A DNA stretch of 64,000 bases from Gemmatimonadota bacterium (lineage in GTDB: Bacteria > Gemmatimonadota > Gemmatimonadetes > Longimicrobiales > Gaopeijiaceae), in assembly GCA_028873815.1 (NCBI GenBank), contig JAPPNN010000018.1, forward strand, positions 124,001 through 188,000. The letters are read 5' to 3'. Positions 17,615-26,643 of this stretch are shown piece by piece; within the stretch, counting starts at the first letter, position 1; every line of letters begins with the position of its first letter. The notes below the pieces were generated by a model. The model was given only the letters and a program-made list of their open reading frames with translations. It ran no database searches and was not told the DNA's origin. A program made the position numbers and the translations under genes.

Positions 17615-17695
17615 GCAGCCCGTGGACAAAATCCCCCCGGCATTCGAGCGGCGATGCATCCGGGCCGGCCGTGCGGCTTTGTCCACGGACTGCTA
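17612..17695 (-). repeat. Dispersed repeat, copy 3 (short, internally deleted)
   Basis: 84 bp holding both terminal inverted repeats (GCAGCCCGTGGACAAA and, on the other strand, GCAGTCCGTGGACAAAGCC) and the shared right-end block, but lacking the roughly 165-bp middle of copy 2. It fills the gap between two convergent genes: the left end carries the TAG of the membrane protein, and the right end stops 4 nt before the Pcm stop. RNA from either strand would fold into a 16-bp stem with one or two mismatches, so it may act as a two-way terminator. Confidence 0.8.
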
Positions 17696-17698
17696 ACG

Positions 17699-18352
17699 CT
17701 ACCCCGCTTCCCCGATCAGCGGCACGAAACGGACGCGTCCCAGCTTCTCGCGGGTGAACCTGCCGGGACGCTCGTGCCGCTCCCGGACCAGCGATTGCCC
17801 CCGCCAGCCCCAGCCCACCGGCATCACAAGCCGGCCGCCAACGGTCAACTGCTCGCGCAAGGGCCGCGGGACACGCCGCCCGCCGGCCGAGACGACGATG
17901 GCATCGTAGGGGGCGTGTTCGCTCCATCCCAGCGTGCCGTCGCCCCGGCGGATCCGCACATTCGCATAGCCCAGCTGGCGCAGCCGGTCCCGGGCCGCCT
18001 CGGCGAGCGCGGCGTGCCGCTCCACGGAATGCACGGTGCGCGCTATCCGGCTGAGTACGGCCGCCGCGTATCCGGACCCCGTGCCGATCTCGAGCACCCG
18101 GTCCTCACGGCCCAACTCCACGGTCTCCGCCATCCAGGCGACGACGTACGGCTGCGAGATCGTCTGGCCCTCGCCAATGGGAAGCGGCCCGTCGTCATAG
18201 GCTCGGTCCCGGCACTCCGGCGCGACGAACTGCTCCCGCGGCACGGTCGCCATCGCCTCGAGGACACGCGCGTCCGAGATGCCCCGCTCCACCAGGTGAC
18301 GCCGAAGCATCCGGCGCCTTGCCTCTGCGAGTCCGGTGGGTTCGTTGTTCAA
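17699..18352 (-). CDS. pcm: Protein-L-isoaspartate O-methyltransferase
   Basis: 217 residues. Transfers methyl from SAM to isoaspartyl residues in aged proteins. Diagnostic stretches are VPREQFVAPECRDRAYDDGPLPIG, GQTISQPYVVAWMAE, the SAM loop VLEIGTGSGYAAAVLS, and the acidic residue in VHSVERH. TTG 18352 is chosen because it overlaps the upstream propeller stop (TTGA), the pattern seen across the window. ATG 18310 (MLRRHLVERGI) is the alternative. Confidence 0.9.
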   Translation of the reverse strand: MNNEPTGLAEARRRMLRRHLVERGISDARVLEAMATVPREQFVAPECRDRAYDDGPLPIGEGQTISQPYVVAWMAETVELGREDRVLEIGTGSGYAAAVLSRIARTVHSVERHAALAEAARDRLRQLGYANVRIRRGDGTLGWSEHAPYDAIVVSAGGRRVPRPLREQLTVGGRLVMPVGWGWRGQSLVRERHERPGRFTREKLGRVRFVPLIGEAG

Positions 18353-19515
18353 CGAACTCCGCCGCCGGCCGGTGTCACCGACCAGAAGTCGATGCCGCCG
18401 GACTGGTGCGCAAGCTCGACGGAGGCCACCAGCTCGAGGGTTTCCAGGTCGATCACGTCCAGGGTCCCCCTGACGGAGCCGACCGACTCGTTCGACACGA
18501 ACGCGTACCGGCCGTCGGGGCTGGCCACGACGCCGTGCGTCACCGGGCGGGACGTCTTCACGCGTCCCAGTTCATGCCCGCTCGCCAGGTCAAACACCGC
18601 GACCGCCTGCTCGCCCTTGAGGGTTGCGACCAGACGTTCCCCATCCACCGTGACCTCCAGATTGTATGGTGCCATACCCGTGGCGAACCGGCGCGAGACC
18701 TCCCAGCGCTCCGTGTCCACCTCGAGCACTTCCTGGTTCCTGTTGCAGGCCACGTAGACGACCCGGTTGGCGCGCGCACCCAGCCCCGGCTCCACCCACG
18801 TCGGGCTGCACACCGCCTCCGGCCCGGGCGACACGTCGAAGCGGGAACTCACCTCGAAAGTCTCCATGTCGATCTCGACCAGCTGCTCGGAGTGCATGCA
18901 CGCCGAATACTGCCTGGCCCCGTCCGGTCGCACGCGGCTTCCGTGCGGCATCATGCATGTGCGGATCCTGGTGACCTCGATCATGTCGGGCGTGTAGACG
19001 ACGGAGATGTCCGACGGGACCATGTCGCCGTGCAGGTTGAAGTTGGCCGCAAAAAGGAACTGGCCGTCCGGCGTGATCCCCATGGTCGCGGGAAAGAGCC
19101 CGAGCCGCGTGCGCGCGATCAGCGTGTCCGGTCCCGCGTGAAACTTCCAGAGGTACCCGTACGGCGTACCGTGGGCGATCGTGAGGTACCAGTAGCGGCC
19201 ATCCGGCGAAATGCTGAGGCCATGGGCGCCGTCGTTGTCTCCGGGCATGAGGCCGACGGCGATCTCCTTCTCCACGACCGCGCCTTCGCCGGGGGTGAAG
19301 GCGACGCGGCTCACCAGGTCCGACGACTCGTTGGCGACGTACACTCGGTAGGTGGAGGACTCCTGAGCGGCCAGACCCGCGTCCCCGGGAAGGACCCACA
19401 GGACGCCCGGAAGCGCCAGCGCCGCGAGGAACCTCCACCTCGCGGCGACGCTCCGACGCACAACGATGCCCCGCCTCACGGCGACGCCGCCCGCTCTCAA
19501 CAACGCCCCCCTCAC
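18349..19515 (-). CDS. Secreted YVTN/YncE-like beta-propeller protein
   Basis: 388 residues. Basic N-region, a hydrophobic stretch FLAALALPGVLWVLPG and a likely signal cleavage near GLAAQES. The mature part is a repeated-strand propeller: YRVYVANESSDLVSRV, GLSISPDGRYWYLTIAHG, MGITPDGQFLFAANFN, VVYVACNRNQEVLEVD and VVASPDGRYAFVSNES. The SPDGRY and TPDGQF repeats are typical of surface-layer or YncE-type seven-bladed propellers. GTG 19515 overlaps the upstream stop (GTGA); inner GTGs could also serve. It is translated together with the LVIVD protein just before it. Ligand unknown. Confidence 0.75.
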   Translation of the reverse strand: MRGALLRAGGVAVRRGIVVRRSVAARWRFLAALALPGVLWVLPGDAGLAAQESSTYRVYVANESSDLVSRVAFTPGEGAVVEKEIAVGLMPGDNDGAHGLSISPDGRYWYLTIAHGTPYGYLWKFHAGPDTLIARTRLGLFPATMGITPDGQFLFAANFNLHGDMVPSDISVVYTPDMIEVTRIRTCMMPHGSRVRPDGARQYSACMHSEQLVEIDMETFEVSSRFDVSPGPEAVCSPTWVEPGLGARANRVVYVACNRNQEVLEVDTERWEVSRRFATGMAPYNLEVTVDGERLVATLKGEQAVAVFDLASGHELGRVKTSRPVTHGVVASPDGRYAFVSNESVGSVRGTLDVIDLETLELVASVELAHQSGGIDFWSVTPAGGGVR

Positions 19516-21698
19516 GACACCGGCGCCTTCTGCTTCGGTTCGAGCCGGACCACCCACAGGCCCGAGTTGAGGTCGGAGACGAAGACGTGGCCCTTGAACG
19601 GCTGCGGCCCCCACGCCATCGGCGAATTGACCACGTGGCCCTCGGGACTCCCCGTGGGGAACCAGGCCATCTCGCGCCCCTGCCGGTAGAGGTCGCCCCG
19701 GAGCTCGCCGGAAACGTCGACGACCCGCAGCCCGGCCTGATAGTAGGCCACGTACATCCGGTCGTCCTCGATCCAGAGGTTGTGGGCGCCCGCCTCGGGC
19801 ACCTCGTAGCGCGCCACTTCGCGCAGGTTCTCGGGGTCCTTGAGGTCCAGGATGTGGACGAAGCCGCGCGACCCGTCGCCCGGATGACCATTTCGGGAGA
19901 TGCAGTCCTCGCACCCGAAGATCTCGTCACCCACGAACAGGTACCGATGCCCGTCGGCGTTCGTATACGGGTAGGCGAAGTGCGTGTTCCCCTCTTCGTA
20001 GGCGAAGCTGCTCACCTCCACGGGCTCCGTGGGAGTCCCGCCCCAGCGGCCGTCCCCCACGTCGAGGATGTACACGCCGTCGTTCCAGTAGGAGACATAC
20101 GCGAGCCCGTCCACGACCCAGATGTCGTGGAGGTACTTGCCCGGCGCGTCGATGCCCCAGCGCCCCACTTCCTCGACGTCGGTCGGGTCGCTGATGTCGA
20201 GGATATGAACGTCGAGCGTGCCGTTGTGGATGGCGTAGAGGATGTCGCCCGAGAAGAAGACGTTGTGCACGCCGCCGGTGAGTTCGTCCGTGTATGTGTC
20301 GGCGATGACCGGGTGCGCGGGGTCCGTAATGTCGAGGACGACGATCCCGTTCCTGCGATCCGAGGCTCCCTCGCGCGTGATCACCGCCACGGTGGCGTTC
20401 CTGTTCACCTTGACGTCGTTGACGACCCGCGCATCCACCTCGACGAAGTCGGTGAGCACGGGACTGGCCGGATTGGTGACGTCCCACGCGAGCATGCGCT
20501 GGCCCCCGAGGTGCGTGCCCGTATAGACGTAGTCCCGTCCGTCCACGCCCGTGAAGGCCCACAGGTCCGAGGTGGGCCGATCGGCCACCAGTCCGTGGCC
20601 GGTGACGATCACCTCGTGCTCGACCCCACGCTCCACGACCTCGACAAGAACCTGGCCCGTGCGCGCTCCCGCGTTGGCGGTCACCCGGTAGAGCCCCGGA
20701 CGCTCGGCGACGAACGCGCCGTCGGGATACACGGAGGCTCCCATGTCGGCCCGGGTCTCGAAGGACGAGACCGAAAAGTCCATCGGTGTCCCCTCCACAA
20801 CGTTGCCGTCGGCGTCGAGCGCCGCGGCGGAGAACCGCAGCACATCGCCGGTCCGCCCGCGGGAAGGACCCTCGAGTTCGACCGAGGCCACCGGGTTCTC
20901 TTCGACCTCGAACGAATAGGTGGCCTCAAGTCCCTCGACCGCCGCGGTCACGGTGACGGCACCCGGCCGGATCGCGCGCACGAATCCCCGCGAGTCGATC
21001 GTGGCCAGTCGCCGACGATTGCTGGTCCACGCCACCGCGACGCTCTTGCGAACGCTCCCGTCTTCCGTCAGCGCGCGCGCCTCGATCTGGACCATCGAGC
21101 CCGTGAAGAAGCGGACCTCCGGGTCGACGATCTCGACGGACGTCACCGGGGGACCGACGACCGAAAGCGGCGCCGTAAAGGTTCGGACCTCGGGCGGGCC
21201 GGTGCCCCCTGGAGGCGGGACGCGGATCGCCATCCTCAGCTCCGCGTCTCCCTCGGACACGCCCATGATGTGACCCTCCTCCAGGACCGCGAAGCGGGAT
21301 TCGATGCTCCCCAGAATCCGCACGCCCCGCACTGGATTGCCAGCTGCGTCGTACGCGATCATATCCACGTCTTCGCCCATCGCCAGCGAGTCGCCCACTT
21401 CGACAACGATCTCCAGGGGATCCGTCCGCACATCCGCGACGCGAGCCCCGATCAGGACGGCAGGTGGGTAGCCCGGCGCCGCGGCCAGTGGCTCGACGGC
21501 GGGCTCCGCGACGGCGCTGTCGGCCATGTCAGCTTCGGGCTGGCCTTCCGGCTGTGTTGGCGGGGCGTCGGCCTCGGTCTCCGGTGGGGTGGGCGGAGGG
21601 GGCGGCGCCGAGTCGACCGTGGCCCGGGAGGCACCACCCGCGATACAGCCCGCAAAGAGAAAAGAAACCGTGAGGATCCCCGCTGAGATTCTGACCAT
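19512..21698 (-). CDS. LVIVD-repeat lipoprotein with Ig-like domains
   Basis: 728 residues. SFLFAGC gives a lipobox with Cys18, then a Pro/Glu-rich linker (about 25-75). Two or three Big_2-type Ig-like domains follow (VTSVEIVDPEVRFFTGSMVQ and the WTSNRRRLATIDSRGFVRAI pattern, about 190-350). The C-terminal half is an LVIVD propeller (IVVLDITDPAHPVIAD, VHILDISDPTDVEEVG, VYILDVGDGRWGGTP, VHILDLKDPENLREVA). It probably faces the outside on the outer membrane. ATG 21698 has GGAG 8 nt upstream and is coupled to the YncE-like gene downstream, so the two propellers may form one surface complex (inference). Confidence 0.8.
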   Translation of the reverse strand: MVRISAGILTVSFLFAGCIAGGASRATVDSAPPPPPTPPETEADAPPTQPEGQPEADMADSAVAEPAVEPLAAAPGYPPAVLIGARVADVRTDPLEIVVEVGDSLAMGEDVDMIAYDAAGNPVRGVRILGSIESRFAVLEEGHIMGVSEGDAELRMAIRVPPPGGTGPPEVRTFTAPLSVVGPPVTSVEIVDPEVRFFTGSMVQIEARALTEDGSVRKSVAVAWTSNRRRLATIDSRGFVRAIRPGAVTVTAAVEGLEATYSFEVEENPVASVELEGPSRGRTGDVLRFSAAALDADGNVVEGTPMDFSVSSFETRADMGASVYPDGAFVAERPGLYRVTANAGARTGQVLVEVVERGVEHEVIVTGHGLVADRPTSDLWAFTGVDGRDYVYTGTHLGGQRMLAWDVTNPASPVLTDFVEVDARVVNDVKVNRNATVAVITREGASDRRNGIVVLDITDPAHPVIADTYTDELTGGVHNVFFSGDILYAIHNGTLDVHILDISDPTDVEEVGRWGIDAPGKYLHDIWVVDGLAYVSYWNDGVYILDVGDGRWGGTPTEPVEVSSFAYEEGNTHFAYPYTNADGHRYLFVGDEIFGCEDCISRNGHPGDGSRGFVHILDLKDPENLREVARYEVPEAGAHNLWIEDDRMYVAYYQAGLRVVDVSGELRGDLYRQGREMAWFPTGSPEGHVVNSPMAWGPQPFKGHVFVSDLNSGLWVVRLEPKQKAPVS

Positions 21699-21806
21699 TG
21701 AACATCTCCGTTGAACTTCGGCCAACCAACGCACCTAATATACCCGTGCCCACCACGCCCCGGTTCCCTCGCCATCGGCGCGCACCGCACGATACCTTAC
21801 CCTGCC

Positions 21807-22121
21807 ATGACCGCGTTTTCGGAACGAGTATACGCCTGCGTGCGGCGGATTCCCAACGGCAAGATCATCAACTACGGGGGCGTCGCCGCACTCGTGGGCA
21901 GGCCCCGCGCCGCCCGGGGGGTCGGCTATGCGCTCAGCCACCTCCCGATCGACACCGACGTGCCCTGGTGGAGGGTCGTGAACCGGCGCGGCGCCATTTC
22001 GACCTCGCGCGTGACAGGCGTGGCCCAGCGCCAACGAGCGCTGCTCGAGTACGAGGGCGTCGAGTTCAACGACGAGGGAGAAGCCTCATGGGAGCGTTTC
22101 GGATGGAGTCCCCACGAGTGA
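21807..22121 (+). CDS. Alkyltransferase-like (ATL) DNA repair protein
   Basis: 104 residues, equal to the C-terminal domain of O6-alkylguanine-DNA alkyltransferase. RIPNGKIINYGGVAALVGRP is the helix-turn-helix with the Arg/Tyr nucleotide-flipping region, and RGVGYALSH follows. The active-site PCHRV is replaced by PWWRVV, so the acceptor Cys is gone. ATL proteins bind O6-alkylguanine and hand it to nucleotide excision repair rather than repair it themselves. ATG 21807 removes a non-coding-looking N-terminus. Its stop overlaps the next gene (GTGA), an odd partner for a DNA repair gene. Confidence 0.87.
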   Translation: MTAFSERVYACVRRIPNGKIINYGGVAALVGRPRAARGVGYALSHLPIDTDVPWWRVVNRRGAISTSRVTGVAQRQRALLEYEGVEFNDEGEASWERFGWSPHE

Positions 22122-24226
22122 AAACAAGCTCGACCTTCGCCTTCGCTGCCTCGGCCTCCGCGCTGGCCGGCGCGGTCCTGATCCTGTTCGCCTGCGCGGA
22201 TGCCGCCACCACAGACCACACCGCCCATGCGGAGATCGTGGCGGAGGAGGACGCGCGTGGCGAGAACGGCCTCGACCGCATCGCCCACCACCTCGCGAGC
22301 GATGACCCGGCCGTGCGCAGGCTGGCCGTGCGCGCGCTCGGCCGCCTGGAGGATCCCGATCAACTCGAGCGCATCGGCGAGTTCCTCGACGACGGGAATG
22401 TGTCCGTGCGGGCAACCGCGGCCGCCGCCTTGGCACAGGCTGTCTTTGGCGAGCCGTCGGATGCGGCCGCGCGTGCGCTCGCGGCGCGCATTGATGTCGA
22501 GACGAACGCCTCCGTCCTGAGCAGCCTCGCGACCAACCTGGGGCGAATCGCTCCGGGGAGTCCTGCCGCCCAGGCGGAGACCGACGCGGCTCTGGTGCGG
22601 GCAGCCACCCGCCTCCCGCTCCCTGCGGATGATCCCGGGCTGATCGGTCACGTGGGGTTGGCCCGCGGCATCGATGCCTTCGCGAGAGCCATCCAGCCGG
22701 ACGGCCGACTGAGCTCTGAACTCGTCGCCGTCGTGGGGTCATTGGCTTCGGTGCAGGCGCCTGCCGGCGGCGTCGTGCCCACGAGGGCGGCGCGGATCCG
22801 GCGCCTCGCCGCCACAGCGCTCGTCACCACCGGCCAGATCGACGCCCCCGCCGCCCGGGCGCTCCTCCAGGACTCCGACTGGGGCGTGCGCAGACAGGCC
22901 ATGATCGCCGCCGCCCGGCATGGGACGGCCGCCGCCGAGGTCGTGCCCGCGGGCCTTGCCGACCCCCACTGGCGGGTTCGGGTCGATGCGCTCGCCGCCT
23001 TCGACCGGTGGCTGCGCCCGGCGGCCGGGTGCGACGCGATCATCACCGCGATGACTGACCCGAACCCGCACGTCGCGGCGACGGCGATCGGCCTGGCGGG
23101 CCGTCCCTGCCCCGACCGTGCCGCCCAGGTGAGCGCCCTGCAAGCCCGCAGCGCACAGATCGACGACCCGGACGCCGACTGGCAGGCCCCCGCCCGCGCG
23201 CTTCACGCCCTCGCATGGGTCGCACCAGACGCGGCTGCGGAAGACATCGCGGGTCTCGCCGCTCACGCCAACCCCTTCGCGAGAGCGTGGGCGGCGCGGG
23301 CCGCGGCCGCGCTCGGCGACCACGCCACCCTGACACGCCTCGCCGCCGACCCGACCCCAAACGTGCGGGAGGCTGCACTGCGCGGCCTGGCTGCCGTGTC
23401 GGAAGCCGGAGCCCCCCCACTGCCCAACCTCACCGACATGTATGCCGCGCAGCTCGAGGCAAACGACCCCCAGTTGGTCATGACCGCCACCCGCCTACTC
23501 GTCGCACGCGCCGGCGCCGACGCGCCCCTGCCCCAGCTCCTCGCCGCGCTCGACCGCTTCTCGACCGCGCGGCGCGAAACCGAACGGGACGTGCGCGTCG
23601 CCCTCCTCGACGGCATCGGCGCGGTGGGCGGCTTCAGCCGCGACGATCTGGCCCCGTACCTCACCGATTTCGACGCCGTCATCGCCGAGCGCGCCGCCGC
23701 ACTTCTCACCACCGCCACCGGTCAGGCCTACTCGGCCGCACCCCAGCCGCTGGCCCGCACGCCGACCCCCACCGCAGCTCGCCTCCGCGACCTCGAACGC
23801 TCCGCCGTCGTTTTGCACATGACCGGCCTCGGCGACATCGTCATCGCACTCCGCCCCAACCTCGCCGCGACCAACGCCGACCGCTTCGCCCGCCTCGCCG
23901 CCGAGGGCTACTTCGACGGCCTTACCTTTCACCGCGTCGAGCCCAACTTCGTGATCCAGGGCGGCAGTCCCCACGCCAACGAGTTCGCGGGCGACGGACC
24001 CTACAGCCGCGACGAGATCAGCGGCGCGGCCCACTGGCGCGGCACGGTCGGCCTCTCCACCCGCGGCCGCGACACCGGCGACGCCCAGATCTTCATCAAT
24101 CTGGTCGACAACCTGCGGCTCGACTTCAACTACACGATCCAAGGGGTGGTGGTGGAGGGAATGGAGGTCGTCGACGCCATACGGGAGGGTGCCGTGATCG
24201 AATCGGCGCAGGTGTTCGTCCGGTGA
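22118..24226 (+). CDS. Lipoprotein with HEAT repeats and C-terminal cyclophilin domain
   Basis: 702 residues. Signal AGAVLILFAC places the lipid Cys at 26. From about 50 to 545 there are many HEAT/armadillo helices (DPAVRRLAVRALGRLEDP, GNVSVRATAAAALAQA, DSDWGVRRQAMIAAARHG, DPHWRVRVDALAAF, DPTPNVREAALRGLAA). From about 555 there is a cyclophilin-type peptidyl-prolyl isomerase: FARLAAEGYFDGLTFHRVEP, FVIQGGSPHANEF and AQIFINLVDNLRLDFNYTI. The FHR arginine and the FI-N core are present, so isomerase activity is plausible. It is probably a periplasmic folding factor. GTG 22118 overlaps the ATL stop; ATG 22103 or 22088 are alternatives. The stop overlaps the acylase gene. Confidence 0.82.
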   Translation: MKTSSTFAFAASASALAGAVLILFACADAATTDHTAHAEIVAEEDARGENGLDRIAHHLASDDPAVRRLAVRALGRLEDPDQLERIGEFLDDGNVSVRATAAAALAQAVFGEPSDAAARALAARIDVETNASVLSSLATNLGRIAPGSPAAQAETDAALVRAATRLPLPADDPGLIGHVGLARGIDAFARAIQPDGRLSSELVAVVGSLASVQAPAGGVVPTRAARIRRLAATALVTTGQIDAPAARALLQDSDWGVRRQAMIAAARHGTAAAEVVPAGLADPHWRVRVDALAAFDRWLRPAAGCDAIITAMTDPNPHVAATAIGLAGRPCPDRAAQVSALQARSAQIDDPDADWQAPARALHALAWVAPDAAAEDIAGLAAHANPFARAWAARAAAALGDHATLTRLAADPTPNVREAALRGLAAVSEAGAPPLPNLTDMYAAQLEANDPQLVMTATRLLVARAGADAPLPQLLAALDRFSTARRETERDVRVALLDGIGAVGGFSRDDLAPYLTDFDAVIAERAAALLTTATGQAYSAAPQPLARTPTPTAARLRDLERSAVVLHMTGLGDIVIALRPNLAATNADRFARLAAEGYFDGLTFHRVEPNFVIQGGSPHANEFAGDGPYSRDEISGAAHWRGTVGLSTRGRDTGDAQIFINLVDNLRLDFNYTIQGVVVEGMEVVDAIREGAVIESAQVFVR

Positions 24227-26643
24227 GCCTGCGGGATGCGCGGCGGACAGCCGCGGCTACGTTGGACCGCGCGCCCGTCGTTCGGGCCGCACCCACCGCC
24301 CGCGGCCGTCCCACCACGCGCGGCCCCCGCGCCACCCACAGCCCCCGCGCCGCCCGCCGCCCCCTGGCCGCTCTTGGCCTCCTGGCCACCCTTGGCTTCC
24401 GGGCCACCCTTGGCTTCCGGGCCACCCTTGGCTTCTTGGCCACCCTTGGGTCGCTTGCCGCCGTCGCCACGCCCCCCGCCGCAGCGATGCAACAGCCCGA
24501 TCCGCCCGCAGCGGCCGATCCCGCCATTGCCCTGGCCCAGCGGGTCGAAATCCACCGGACCGAGTACGGAGTCCCCCACATCTTCGCCGACGACCTGGAA
24601 GCGATGGGCTTCGGCCTCGGCTACGTCCAGTCCGAGGACTACAGCATGTCGATCGCGATGGCCATGCTGGCGAGCCGGGGGACCCTGGCGCGCCACCTCG
24701 GCCCGGAGGAACTCGACGCCGACTTCGCGGCCCGTCCGGTGCACGCGCGGGCGGTGGAGACCTTTCACCGCCTAGATTCACGCACGCGGGACGTCTACCG
24801 GGGCTTCGCGGAGGGCGTGAATCACTACATCCGCCTCCACCCCGACGAGTTTCCTGACTGGGTGACGCCCGATTTCACCGGTGCCGACGCGCTCGCCCGG
24901 GATGTGCAGGGGTGGAGCCGCGCCGACGCGGCCCGCTTCGTGGCCGGACTGCGCGACGAGGACGCGCCGGAGCAGCCGACGTCGTCGTTTGCACTCGACG
25001 GGTCCAATGCGTGGGCTTTTCATGGCACGCGCACCGCGTCCGGAAACACCATCCTGCTTCGCAACCCCCACCTTCCCTGGGAGGGCCGGCACGATCTGCT
25101 CGAACGGCCGTCCGGCCTGACCTACTACGAAGGGCATGTCCGTGTGCCGGGAGTGATCGACTTCTACGGGGACCTCCGGATCGGGACCGCGTTCGGGATC
25201 ATCGGCGGCTTCAACGCCCGCCTTGGCTGGGCAACGACGAACAACTATCCGACGCTCTCGCAGGTGTACAAGCTGCGGGTGCATCCGGACCTGGACGACC
25301 ACGCGCTTCTGGACGGCCGGCCCCTGCCCCTTGAGCGGCGCGAAGCGACCGTGGACTACCGGACGCCGGACGGTGGCAGCGCCCTGGAGACCCGCGTTTC
25401 CTGGCACACGCCGCATGGGCCGGTCATCCACCGTACGGACGAGCACGTGTACCTGCTGAAGGATCCACGGGACGGCGAATTCCGGCGCGGCGAGCAGTTC
25501 CTGCGCATGATGATGGCCCGGAGCCTCGACGAATGGCTCGAGGTGATGAAGATGCGCGCGCACCCGACGTCGAACTTCACCTATGCCGACCGGGACGGGA
25601 ACATCGTGCACTACTACAACGCGCGCCTGCCGCTCCTGCCCCACCCCGTGACCGGCGATACCGCGGCGTTCGCCACGACGTCCGCCGACATCTGGTCGGA
25701 ACTGGTCCCCTGGGAGAGCCTGCCGCTGTACATCAATCCGCCGGGCGGTTTTGTGCAGCAGGCGAACGACACGCCCGACTACACGAACCTCAACGTACCG
25801 ATGGATCGGGATACGGTTCCCCACAACCTGCCCGAGCCGAGGCTACGGCTGAGGAGCCAGTTGTCGTTGGCGTTGGCGGCGGAGCCCGGAGGACGCCTGC
25901 TCACCCTCGAAGACGTCGTCGAGTTGAAGCACACGCCGCGCATGCTCCTCGCGGAGCGGGTGATCGACGACTTGCTGGCAGCGGCGCGGGCCGCCCAAGA
26001 TCGGGCGGTGCAGGAGGCCGTGGAGGTTCTGTCCACCTGGGACCTGACCGCCGACGCCGACAGCCGCGGCGGCGTTCTCTTCGCACGCTGGGCCGATCGA
26101 TACTTCGATGGGGATTTCGACGGGACGGGCGGCGGGACCGGTGACGCAGCTGGCGAGTACGTTCGCTGGCGCGACGCGTGGGACCCCTTGCGTCCGGCCG
26201 CCACGCCCTACGGACTCGGCAACCCCGACGCCGCGGTTCGCGCGCTTCGGCATGCGATCGAGTCGCTGCGCGCGGACGGCATCGCGCTGGACGCCGCTTG
26301 GGGCCAGGTGCACCGCGTCATCCGGGGTGACGTGGACGAGCCGGTGTCGGGCTGCCCGCCAACCCTGGGGTGCTTCCGCGTCCTGTCCTTCGCGCCGACG
26401 GAAGAGGGCCGACAGGCGGCCAACCGGGGCGATTCCTGGGTGTTCGTGGTCGAATTCGGTGACGTCCCCCGGGCCCGGACGGTTCTGGCGTACGGGCAGA
26501 CCGCGCGCCCTGGGGCCCCGCACCATGCCGATCAGGCGGCCATGTTCGCGCGCGGCCAAACGAAGGAGATCGCGTGGACGGACGAGGACATCCGCCGAAG
26601 GACGATCAGGCGTTACCGGCCGGGGGAGGAAATCCGACGTTAA
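24223..26643 (+). CDS. Penicillin-acylase-family Ntn hydrolase (AHL/aculeacin acylase-like)
   Basis: 806 residues. Secreted precursor that should self-cleave to an alpha/beta heterodimer and hydrolyse an amide such as an acyl-homoserine lactone, lipopeptide or beta-lactam. Alpha subunit: VEIHRTEYGVPHIFADD, GLGYVQSEDYSMS. The predicted nucleophile is Ser261 in LDGSNAWAFHGTRTASG, followed by NPHLPW and the structural Asn in NARLGWATTNNYP. The exact substrate cannot be read from sequence. GTG 24223 overlaps the HEAT-cyclophilin stop (GTGA). The signal peptide is unusual: its hydrophobic core is a four-unit 18-bp tandem repeat giving ATLGF(R/L). Confidence 0.86.
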   Translation: MSLRDARRTAAATLDRAPVVRAAPTARGRPTTRGPRATHSPRAARRPLAALGLLATLGFRATLGFRATLGFLATLGSLAAVATPPAAAMQQPDPPAAADPAIALAQRVEIHRTEYGVPHIFADDLEAMGFGLGYVQSEDYSMSIAMAMLASRGTLARHLGPEELDADFAARPVHARAVETFHRLDSRTRDVYRGFAEGVNHYIRLHPDEFPDWVTPDFTGADALARDVQGWSRADAARFVAGLRDEDAPEQPTSSFALDGSNAWAFHGTRTASGNTILLRNPHLPWEGRHDLLERPSGLTYYEGHVRVPGVIDFYGDLRIGTAFGIIGGFNARLGWATTNNYPTLSQVYKLRVHPDLDDHALLDGRPLPLERREATVDYRTPDGGSALETRVSWHTPHGPVIHRTDEHVYLLKDPRDGEFRRGEQFLRMMMARSLDEWLEVMKMRAHPTSNFTYADRDGNIVHYYNARLPLLPHPVTGDTAAFATTSADIWSELVPWESLPLYINPPGGFVQQANDTPDYTNLNVPMDRDTVPHNLPEPRLRLRSQLSLALAAEPGGRLLTLEDVVELKHTPRMLLAERVIDDLLAAARAAQDRAVQEAVEVLSTWDLTADADSRGGVLFARWADRYFDGDFDGTGGGTGDAAGEYVRWRDAWDPLRPAATPYGLGNPDAAVRALRHAIESLRADGIALDAAWGQVHRVIRGDVDEPVSGCPPTLGCFRVLSFAPTEEGRQAANRGDSWVFVVEFGDVPRARTVLAYGQTARPGAPHHADQAAMFARGQTKEIAWTDEDIRRRTIRRYRPGEEIRR
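24384..24455 (+). repeat. 18-bp tandem repeat coding the signal-peptide core
   Basis: Four 18-bp units begin at 24384, 24402, 24420 and 24438, each opening GGCCACCCTTGG. The first three are almost identical; the last has diverged. The unit is in frame and encodes ATLGF plus Arg, Leu or Ser. Copy-number change would lengthen or shorten the hydrophobic region in 6-residue steps without a frameshift. Confidence 0.8.
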
